From Acetofilamentum sp. (GTDB lineage Bacteria; Bacteroidota; Bacteroidia; Bacteroidales; DTU049), in the NCBI GenBank assembly GCA_020720525.1, contig DYON01000146.1:1-6571 (forward strand): DNA of 6,571 nucleotides. Reading direction: 5' to 3'. The notes under the pieces are model-generated. The model was not told the origin of the DNA and did not search any database. It saw nothing but the letters and a program-made list of their open reading frames with translations. A program made the position numbers and the translations under genes. This document shows positions 1 to 4,887 of this stretch, piece by piece (position 1 is the stretch's first letter; every line of letters begins with the position of its first letter).

Positions 1-284
1 ACAAAAAACTCTACGTTTTGTAAATCGCCAGCACTCATTTTTTCACTTGTAAGTGAATAGCGAGCTCCATATAATACTTGGCTATTCACCGAGTAACCCA
101 GCGGAAATGAAACCATTTTGTCTTTAAAAAGAATAAAAACGTTTTTCGATTTTACGTTTTCTGGGTTTTCAGTTTTTATCTTATCGCTGTCCGATGTTCC
201 TTCAAAAACATCCGACTTGCCATTTTCACCCGAAACCGATGCCCAAAAAAACATCAATGGAACTAAAAATAGAAAATACTTCAT
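1..284 (-). CDS. Exported protein of unknown function, N-terminal part (cut by window edge)
   Basis: Reading the minus strand from the ATG at 284-282 gives 94 codons without a stop up to the window edge, so the C-terminus is missing. The protein begins MKYFLFLVPLMFFWASVSG: one lysine, a hydrophobic core and small residues near position 19, as expected of a Sec signal peptide cleaved around SVSG-EN. There is no cysteine at the cleavage site, so it is not an obvious lipoprotein. A polar Ser/Asp/Glu/Lys-rich linker follows (about residues 20-50), then a more structured part containing NVFILFKDKMVSFPLGYSV. I do not recognise the family. The start is supported by the signal peptide and by a promoter about 50 nt upstream (332-362). 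The gene is divergent from the nucleotidase operon. The opposite-strand frame over the same DNA has no such features and is taken as a shadow. Confidence 0.72.
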   Translation of the reverse strand, partial: MKYFLFLVPLMFFWASVSGENGKSDVFEGTSDSDKIKTENPENVKSKNVFILFKDKMVSFPLGYSVNSQVLYGARYSLTSEKMSAGDLQNVEFF

Positions 285-331
285 AAGATTGATTTTACAA
301 GTTTTTGTACGGTGTTTTTACAAAATCGTTA

Positions 332-362
332 CAAATATACAACATGAAAAGTCAAAAAACAA
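332..362 (-). promoter_or_regulatory. Bacteroidota-type promoter for the minus-strand exported protein
   Basis: Read on the minus strand, the -7 element TATATTTG (339-332) matches TAnnTTTG exactly. A TTG at 362-360 lies 20 nt upstream, the expected distance for the -33 element of the Bacteroidota primary sigma factor. Transcription would start near 325-328, leaving a leader of about 40 nt before the ATG at 284. This is the only promoter in the window where both elements fit well. Confidence 0.6.
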
Positions 363-445
363 TAGTTTCTCCCGAAGTCATGCAATAAACTTATATGTGA
401 AATATTCTTGTTAAGTCTTTAGTTTGAAAAAATTCTAATTTCATC

Positions 446-486
446 ATAGCTATTATATGATATACGATGTAATTTTGAATAGCTAT
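446..486. repeat. Two copies of palindrome ATAGCTAT, 33 bp apart
   Basis: ATAGCTAT occurs at 446-453 and 479-486. Each copy is its own reverse complement, and their start-to-start spacing of 33 bp is close to three helical turns. They flank the TAATTTTG at 470-477. This would suit paired operator half-sites for a dimeric regulator, but no regulator is identified and chance is possible in AT-rich DNA. Confidence 0.3.
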
Positions 487-655
487 ATGTTTTTAGTATG
501 ATTTTGCTTGATTCAGTTCGATATTTTCTATGAAAAGTAGAAAAATTAGGTCAAAACATGTTTTTTTTCAAATGTTAAATTTTCAAAGAAATAGTGTTAA
601 ATAATTTTGGAGTAATAATTTTCATCTAAATAGAAGTTCATTTCATAAATTGTAC

Positions 656-663
656 TACTTTTG
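656..663 (+). promoter_or_regulatory. Candidate -7 element of the nucleotidase operon
   Basis: TACTTTTG matches TAnnTTTG and ends 9 nt before the ATG at 673. If used, the mRNA would have almost no leader. No matching -33 TTG was found. The alternative box at 602-609 would give a leader of roughly 55-60 nt. Confidence 0.35.
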
Positions 664-672
664 AAGTAACGC

Positions 673-1446
673 ATGAAAAACAATTTGAAATACCAGTCTT
701 TTTTGTTCATTGCATTGCTATGTCTTGCTTTGGGCTTTTTGCCAGCATGCAAAACTGCTTCTTACGATTCGGGTAAAGCAGTGTCGCTCATGGTTGACGA
801 TTCTTTGGGAGTCGATTCTACCGTGCTGGCAATGATAGAACCCTATCGATTACAAATCGATTCGAGTATGAATATCGTTATTGGCGTTTCGTCGAAGGCG
901 CTCGAGAAAGGAACTCCCGAGAGTTTGTTGGGCAATTTTTGCAGCGATATGATTCTCGAAACGGTTTACAGTAGCTTTGGCGATTCATTAAATGGATTGC
1001 CTGTAATGGTTCTTCTCAACAATGGAGGGTTACGAACATCGTTGCCAGTTGGCAATATTACCATCAGCGACATTTTTAGGCTGATGCCTTTCGACAATGA
1101 GTTGGTGTTGATAGAACTCGGTGGTGCCGAAATGAAAAGACTGCTCGGCAAAATTGCTGGAATGGGCGGAATGCCCGTGGCTGGCGTTCGATTGGTTCTT
1201 AATGCTACCAATTTGGCAAAAGCAAGTTTTGGCACCGAAGCTTTCGACCCAAATAAGCACTATTTTCTCGCTACAAGCGACTATTTGTCCAATGGTGGAG
1301 ATGGACTCGACTTTTTGAGCGTAAATTTTCGATACATTAAAACTGGTTTACTAATTCGCAATATTTTCATTGAGAATATCAAAAATATAACAGCTAAGGG
1401 AAAAACTATAAATCCAGTTCTTGATGGGAGGATTCGATATGAGTAG
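673..1446 (+). CDS. Lipoprotein with stand-alone 5'-nucleotidase C-terminal domain
   Basis: This 257-residue protein is the substrate-specificity half of a UshA/CD73-type 5'-nucleotidase. Residues 1-26 form a lipoprotein signal: KNNLK, a hydrophobic stretch, then LPAC with the lipidated cysteine at 26. The rest matches the 5'-nucleotidase C-terminal domain: ESLLGNFCSDMIL (83-95, the family's E-x-x-LGNxxxD segment), NNGGLR (116-121, the substrate-loop motif), MPFDNELV (138-145) and TSDYLSNGGDG (201-211). In this family a bulky aromatic next to the last motif stacks on the base; here it is tyrosine 204 where phenylalanine is common. No metallophosphatase domain precedes it. That domain is encoded by the next gene, which overlaps this one by 8 bp, so the two products probably form one enzyme. 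Membrane anchoring through the cysteine is inferred; which membrane cannot be told. Confident on the domain, less so on the substrate. Confidence 0.88.
   Translation: MKNNLKYQSFLFIALLCLALGFLPACKTASYDSGKAVSLMVDDSLGVDSTVLAMIEPYRLQIDSSMNIVIGVSSKALEKGTPESLLGNFCSDMILETVYSSFGDSLNGLPVMVLLNNGGLRTSLPVGNITISDIFRLMPFDNELVLIELGGAEMKRLLGKIAGMGGMPVAGVRLVLNATNLAKASFGTEAFDPNKHYFLATSDYLSNGGDGLDFLSVNFRYIKTGLLIRNIFIENIKNITAKGKTINPVLDGRIRYE
1426..1432 (+). promoter_or_regulatory. Shine-Dalgarno-like site for the metallophosphatase, inside the upstream gene
   Basis: GGGAGGA ends 6 nt before the ATG at 1439. Purine-rich ribosome sites this strong are uncommon in Bacteroidota, and none is seen before the other genes in this window. 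The site supports the ATG at 1439 over the upstream in-frame TTG at 1421 and ATG at 1424, because it would lie inside the coding sequence of those longer versions. It may assist translational coupling with the upstream gene, whose stop codon is at 1444-1446. Confidence 0.5.
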
Positions 1447-2365
1447 CAGACGCGATTTTTTAAAAACAATTTTTTCGGCTGGAGCTGTGTTGGCTACCCC
1501 GCCTCTTTTGCGTGCTGGACAATCCGATAAAATCAATCGATTAGTTGTTTTGCATACCAACGATTCGCATAGTCAAATAGAACCATTGCCCGCAAATCAT
1601 CATCGTTTTCCAGGGCAAGGTGGATATGCTGCACGGGGTTCTGTAATTAGGAAAATTCGTGAAGAAGGACACCCAGTGCTGCTTTTCGACTCGGGCGATA
1701 TTTTTCAAGGTACACCTTATTATAATATGTATGGTGGCGAGGTCGAAATGAAATTGATGTCCGAAATGGATTATTCGGCTGCCTGCATTGGCAATCACGA
1801 ATTCGATAAAGGGCTCGATGGTCTTGCAAGCGCTATGCAATTTGCTACTTTCCCTTTTATTTCTTCAAATTACATATTCAATCACCCTGTTCTGTCGAAA
1901 GCAATTTTGAAGTACAAAATTTTCACCATTGGGAAAATCAAAGTTGGGGTTTTTGCATTAGGCGTTAAACCATACGGACTCATAGGTAAGATCCCATTTG
2001 GCGATACCGAATACCGCGAACCTGTTGCAACTGCCGCCGAAATGGCCTATTTTCTTAAAAAAGAAAAAAAATGTTCTATCGTTATTTGTTTGTCGCATCT
2101 TGGCTATAAAACCGATGGTGACTATATTGGCGACTATGAGCTTGCAAAACAGAGTAAAAATATCGATTTGATTTTAGGAGGGCATAGCCATACACTTCTT
2201 TCAAACCCCATAACTGTTTATAATTCCGACAACGAAGAAGTAATCATTACCCAAAATGCATCGGCTGGAGTTCGGCTCAGCAGAATCGATTGTTACTTTT
2301 CTCATGCTGGAAAAATGATTTTTGTCGATGCGCATACAAATAAAATATTTAAAATACAAGGATAA
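1439..2365 (+). CDS. Tat-exported metallophosphatase (catalytic half of a UshA-type 5'-nucleotidase)
   Basis: This 308-residue enzyme is predicted to hydrolyse phosphate esters of nucleotides with a two-metal centre outside the cytoplasm. Starting at the ATG at 1439 it begins MSSRRDFLKT, a textbook twin-arginine motif, followed by a hydrophobic stretch ending near LLRAGQ (about residue 28). All metallophosphatase metal-ligand motifs are visible: NDSH (41-44, Asp42 and His44), DSGD (84-87, Asp87), GNHEFD (118-123, Asn119 and His120), LSH (218-220, His220) and GGHSH (247-251, His249 and His251). The protein stops just after this domain and lacks the nucleotidase C-terminal domain, which is supplied by the overlapping upstream gene. 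Tat export suggests folding and metal loading in the cytoplasm before transport. The start is chosen for the Tat motif and the purine-rich site 6 nt upstream. It could act on other phosphoesters, since substrate choice lies in the partner. Confidence 0.88.
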   Translation: MSSRRDFLKTIFSAGAVLATPPLLRAGQSDKINRLVVLHTNDSHSQIEPLPANHHRFPGQGGYAARGSVIRKIREEGHPVLLFDSGDIFQGTPYYNMYGGEVEMKLMSEMDYSAACIGNHEFDKGLDGLASAMQFATFPFISSNYIFNHPVLSKAILKYKIFTIGKIKVGVFALGVKPYGLIGKIPFGDTEYREPVATAAEMAYFLKKEKKCSIVICLSHLGYKTDGDYIGDYELAKQSKNIDLILGGHSHTLLSNPITVYNSDNEEVIITQNASAGVRLSRIDCYFSHAGKMIFVDAHTNKIFKIQG

Positions 2366-2390
2366 AAAAAATTTTTTTTTAACTTTTTTT
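2364..2390. other. A/T tract palindrome at the end of the nucleotidase operon
   Basis: A run of eight A (2364-2371) is followed by nine T (2372-2380) and, after AAC, seven more T (2384-2390). The A8/T8 part is a perfect palindrome overlapping the TAA stop codon at 2363-2365. With no GC stem it is a poor terminator hairpin by usual criteria, but the long T runs may still help release. Intrinsic curvature of such A-tracts is the alternative reading. Confidence 0.35.
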
Positions 2391-2420
2391 ATTCACCTTT
2401 GCCAACTGAAATCGTACCAA

Positions 2421-2433
2421 AACACTAAGTGTT
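2421..2433. promoter_or_regulatory. 13-bp perfect inverted repeat upstream of dnaA (possible operator)
   Basis: AACACT-A-AGTGTT has perfect 6-bp arms around one base and lies about 90 bp before the dnaA ATG, in an otherwise low-complexity spacer. Its size and symmetry fit a binding site for a dimeric regulator. It does not resemble a DnaA box. Two degenerate DnaA-box-like strings lie nearby, TTATTCACC (2389-2397) and TTCTTCACA (2442-2450), each with two mismatches to TTATCCACA, which is too weak to call. Confidence 0.3.
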
Positions 2434-2480
2434 ACTAATTGTTCTTCACACCGTTGTTAATTACTTGATTTCTAAAAACT

Positions 2481-2534
2481 ATGGAACTAATCGACATATT
2501 CGATTTTAACAATTTGAATGGCAAAAGAAATTAA
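2481..2534 (+). CDS. Possible 17-codon leader frame overlapping the dnaA start
   Basis: ATG at 2481 opens a frame encoding MELIDIFDFNNLNGKRN, which stops at TAA 2532-2534. It overlaps the first 17 nt of dnaA in another frame. The start context AAAAACTATG is identical over 10 bases to that of sucC (6453-6462), whereas dnaA's own ATG at 2518 follows AACAATTTGA, a poorer context. A ribosome ending at 2534 would be close enough to re-initiate at 2518. This would make it a leader peptide that limits dnaA translation. A frame this short arises easily by chance, and no homologue is known to me, so the call is tentative. Confidence 0.25.
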   Translation: MELIDIFDFNNLNGKRN

Positions 2535-3951
2535 AAATATTTGGAACAATTGTCTAAAAGTGATCAAAGACAATATTGACGACCACAGTTTTTCTACGTG
2601 GTTCGCCCCTATTAAGCCTTTGAAGCTTGATAGTAACGTGCTTACCATTCAGGTTCCCAGTTCCTTTTTCTATGAATGGATTGAAGAGCATTACATCGAC
2701 CTATTGAAGAAAACAATTCGCAAAGAATTGGGTCAAGACGGAAAATTAGAATACAATATTTTAGTCGATGTATCACAATCGGGCAATACCATTTCGGTAA
2801 ACTATCCTTCAACCGATCGTGAAATTCTCAAAAACCCTTCGGTCGATATTCCCTTCGACATCAACAGGGGAACGTCGAAAGAAATTCCCAATCCATTTAT
2901 AATTCCTGGACTTAAAAAAATCAAGGTCAATTCGCAACTGGTAGAAAGTCTGAATTTCGACAATTTTATCGAGGGCGACTGCAATCGTTTGGCGCGTTCG
3001 GCTGGTTTGGCAATTGCCAAAAATCCAGGCAAAACTTCATTTAATCCACTTTTCGTTTACAGTGCAGCTGGTTTGGGCAAAACCCATCTTTCGCATGCTA
3101 TCGGAATTGAAGTGAAAAAGAATTTTCCCGACAAAACGGTGTTGTATGTGCAAACTCCTGAGTTTCTCAACCAGTTTATCGATGCCGTTAAAGATGGCTC
3201 CACCAACGATTTTGTGCATTTCTATCAAATGATTGATGTGCTCATAATGGACGATATTCATAGTTTGGCAAAAAAACCAAAAACCCAAGATGTGTTTTTT
3301 CAGATTTTCAACACCCTGCATCAAAAAGGAAATCAGATTATTCTCACATCCGACAAGCCACCAGTGGAACTCGACGAGATTGAACCACGCTTGTTGTCGC
3401 GCTTTAAATGGGGTTTGGCTGCCGATTTGCAGGTTCCCGATATCGAAACCCGCATTGCCATTATCAACAAAAAGCTTCACAAAGACGGACTTAATATGCC
3501 CGACGATGTGATTGAATATCTTGCCTATAGTATTTCAACCAGTATTCGCGAACTCGAAGGGGCTCTTATTTCACTGGTTGCCCATTCCTCGTTCAACCGC
3601 AAGCCCATCACTATCGAATTGGCTAAAACCATGATCGATCAGTATGTTCGCAATTCACAACGCGAAATTTCAATCGATTATATTCAAAAAATGGTTTGCG
3701 ATTATTTCAATATTTCTGTCGAGCAGATGCACAGTGCTTCGCGCAAACGCGAAATTGTTCAGGCTCGTCAGCTGGCTATGTATTTTGCTAAAACGCTTAC
3801 CAAAAATTCGCTTGCTGGCATTGGTGTCGAAATTGGCGGTAAAGACCACGCAACTGTGCTGCACGCTGTTCGTACAGTCAAAAATCTTATAGATACCGAC
3901 AAACACTTCAGGGTATATGTCGAAGAAATCGAAAAGAAAATAAAGTTCTAA
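2518..3951 (+). CDS. dnaA: Chromosomal replication initiator protein DnaA
   Basis: DnaA binds DnaA boxes at oriC, forms an ATP-dependent filament and opens the duplex so that DnaB can load. At 477 residues it has normal family length. Domain I spans about 1-85 (IWNNCLKVIKDNI, STWFAPIKPL), followed by a short linker. The AAA+ core has Walker A SAAGLGKTHL (182-191), Walker B VLIMDDI (241-247), sensor I LTSDKPP (276-282), the arginine-finger box RLLSRFKWGL (291-300) and sensor II RELEGAL (344-350). Domain IV (about 385-477) ends with the DNA-binding signature IGGKDHATVLHA (439-450). The wording of the core and signature resembles Bacteroides DnaA. Residue 182 is serine where the P-loop normally starts with glycine, and Walker B continues HSLA where QFLA is common. 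The gene stands alone and is closed by a terminator at 3975. The ATG at 2518 gives the expected N-terminus. Confidence 0.97.
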   Translation: MAKEIKNIWNNCLKVIKDNIDDHSFSTWFAPIKPLKLDSNVLTIQVPSSFFYEWIEEHYIDLLKKTIRKELGQDGKLEYNILVDVSQSGNTISVNYPSTDREILKNPSVDIPFDINRGTSKEIPNPFIIPGLKKIKVNSQLVESLNFDNFIEGDCNRLARSAGLAIAKNPGKTSFNPLFVYSAAGLGKTHLSHAIGIEVKKNFPDKTVLYVQTPEFLNQFIDAVKDGSTNDFVHFYQMIDVLIMDDIHSLAKKPKTQDVFFQIFNTLHQKGNQIILTSDKPPVELDEIEPRLLSRFKWGLAADLQVPDIETRIAIINKKLHKDGLNMPDDVIEYLAYSISTSIRELEGALISLVAHSSFNRKPITIELAKTMIDQYVRNSQREISIDYIQKMVCDYFNISVEQMHSASRKREIVQARQLAMYFAKTLTKNSLAGIGVEIGGKDHATVLHAVRTVKNLIDTDKHFRVYVEEIEKKIKF

Positions 3952-3974
3952 CAAGCTTTGTTCATTAATTGGGT

Positions 3975-4003
3975 CCGGCTTGTTCGCGCAAGCCGGTTTT
4001 TTT
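3975..4003 (+). terminator. Rho-independent terminator of dnaA
   Basis: A perfect 8-bp GC-rich stem, CCGGCTTG (3975-3982) with CAAGCCGG (3989-3996), closes a six-base loop TTCGCG. Seven T follow at 3997-4003. It begins 24 nt after the dnaA stop codon. This is the clearest terminator in the window and it separates dnaA from the following spacer. Confidence 0.92.
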
Positions 4004-4040
4004 GAAATATTTCTGAAACCAAAATTCCACCTGTTGTTGT

Positions 4041-4411
4041 CCAAAAACCACATATAGAGGTATTCACCCGATTTGGGTCGTTTGCTGTTCAAAATGCTTA
4101 GTTCCTTAGAATTGATGGCAATCAAGAAAGACTAATTGCTTTTTGCCATAACCAACGGATTCCAGTAATCGACTATACTATTCTTTTGAAAATTGTCTCG
4201 AAAGCAAAGAGCAGCACCATTTCTGTCGGACGAAATAAAAACTCCTTTGCGCATCTAAAGATGTTTTAAAGGCATACTTGCATCGTTTGCGAATTCTTGA
4301 CTCAATTTATGAATCGATCTTAACTACCCAGTTGGCGCTTGGATTCGCGAAAAACGACTCGGTTAAGATATCCACAACCAACAGCTGATCTTTCTTTTGA
4401 CCTATTTTCAT
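4041..4411 (-). pseudogene. Degraded and truncated GNAT-family N-acetyltransferase
   Basis: Read on the minus strand from the ATG at 4411, the first frame gives MKIGQKKDQLLVVDILTESF and continues to NPSANWVVKIDS, then meets a stop at 4309-4307. Past the stop the same frame reads IESRIRKRCKYAFKTSL. Similarity then moves to the next frame: MRKGVFISSDRNGAALCF from 4254, then VDYWNPLVMAKS, a stop at 4134-4132, and LNSKRPKSGEYLYMWFL ending near 4041. In order and spacing this follows the N-terminal half of a GNAT family common in Bacteroidota, as I remember it. So there is at least one frameshift and two or three stops. The acetyl-CoA motif (Q/R-x-x-G-x-G/A), which should follow MWFLGV, is missing; the dnaA terminator lies about 40 bp further on. 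The remnant is probably non-functional. The family call rests on recall of conserved segments, not on an alignment. Confidence 0.6.
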
Positions 4412-4545
4412 GTATTCCTTTCAAATCCAAAAACAGTTGAATTCGATATGCTTAACCAATTAATAATCAGTTCAAATATGAATGTTTTTTCTGATTCTCC
4501 TCAATTATACCAGTGAGGTTGTTGTGTTCAATTGCAGCTGTTTTT

Positions 4546-4567
4546 ACCACGAATTAACGAATTTACC
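4546..4567 (-). repeat. ATTCGTGG-type short repeat, left arm
   Basis: On the minus strand this reads GGTAAATTCGTTAATTCGTGGT: two TTCGT units followed by AATTCGTGGT. The same ending appears on the plus strand at 4755-4764. The two arms thus face each other across about 170 bp (4568-4736), as in a degenerate inverted repeat. I recall strings of this kind as frequent in Bacteroidota intergenic DNA, but that cannot be tested here. Confidence 0.4.
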
Positions 4568-4736
4568 AACTTGAGCAATACCATCGCTGATTACATCAAA
4601 AGTGCTACACAATGCCGAAGCGTCATTTGCACCACTAATGATATTCTTGCAACTGTATTGATGAAAGACATTTGTGAACAATCATTCATTGCTTGCAATT
4701 GAGGATTGTTTTTCGATGCAATTAATGATGGAAAAT

Positions 4737-4763
4737 AATTCGTAAAATACGTGAAATTCGTGG
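4737..4763 (+). repeat. ATTCGTGG-type short repeat, right arm with three 9-bp units
   Basis: Three near-identical 9-mers stand in tandem: AATTCGTAA, AATACGTGA and AATTCGTGG. The last unit plus the following T matches the end of the left arm (minus strand, 4546-4567). The array lies about 120 bp before the helicase promoter and has no coding sense. Confidence 0.45.
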
Positions 4764-4875
4764 TTATATACAAAAAGAGGTGCTTTATTGATGTGATTAC
4801 GGATAAACAGATGTTTTTTGGTTGAAGTTCAAATGGTTTCTATTATTGATAATGTGTTTGCAATTCAATATTCAA

Positions 4876-4883
4876 TACCTTTG
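4876..4883 (+). promoter_or_regulatory. -7 promoter element of the helicase gene
   Basis: TACCTTTG matches TAnnTTTG exactly and is followed by CAGC and then the ATG at 4888. Transcription would begin at or within a few bases of the start codon, giving a leaderless or nearly leaderless mRNA. A TTTG at 4857-4860 is the nearest -33-like string, but its 15-nt spacing is shorter than the usual 19-21. The site also shows that the longer frame opening at 4822 should not be used, since it would place the promoter inside the gene. Confidence 0.5.
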
Positions 4884-4887
4884 CAGC

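Larger units (their letters stand above)
285..672. other. AT-rich divergent spacer between the exported protein and the nucleotidase operon
   Basis: This 388-bp stretch holds no credible gene on either strand. It contains the minus-strand promoter at 332-362 and two copies of the palindrome ATAGCTAT (446-453 and 479-486). It also holds three plus-strand TAnnTTTG matches: TAATTTTG at 470-477, TAATTTTG at 602-609 and TACTTTTG at 656-663. None of the three has a convincing TTG at the -33 position. Such octamers also arise by chance in AT-rich DNA, so the operon promoter cannot be fixed from sequence alone. Confidence 0.6.
4412..4887. other. Long AT-rich spacer upstream of the helicase gene
   Basis: No credible intact gene is seen on either strand in this stretch. 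A plus-strand open stretch at about 4516-4692, which would need a non-ATG start, and a minus-strand one at 4773-4591 show no recognisable motif and are regarded as chance. The stretch holds two arms of an ATTCGTGG-type repeat in opposite orientation (4546-4567 and 4737-4763) and, at its right end, the helicase promoter. With the acetyltransferase remnant to its left, it reads as an eroding intergenic island of nearly 900 bp in a window whose other spacers are under 400 bp. Confidence 0.55.

Noticed and set aside
293..334. Three TTACAA strings (295-300, 318-323, 329-334) in the leader of the minus-strand gene
   Set aside because: Spacing is suggestive, but the hexamer is short and the DNA AT-rich, so chance is the simpler explanation.
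118..414. Plus-strand 98-residue open frame
   Set aside because: It lies opposite the N-terminal coding part of the exported protein and its promoter, starts within that gene, and shows no domain or signal.
530..604. 24-codon plus-strand frame starting MKSRKIRSK in the divergent spacer
   Set aside because: Short, in AT-rich DNA, without homology known to me or a convincing start context.
3670..4125. Minus-strand 151-codon open frame as one gene
   Set aside because: Its downstream half is antisense to the dnaA 3' end and crosses the terminator. Only its N-terminal part is meaningful, as the last piece of the acetyltransferase remnant.
4368..4376. ATATCCACA, one mismatch from the DnaA box TTATCCACA, in the spacer after dnaA
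   Set aside because: It stands alone and coincides with the conserved VVDI coding segment of the acetyltransferase remnant, so the match is explained by coding history. One box does not make an origin.
4516..4692. Plus-strand open stretch including TIADYIKSATQC
   Set aside because: It has no good start codon, overlaps the left repeat arm, and contains no recognisable motif.
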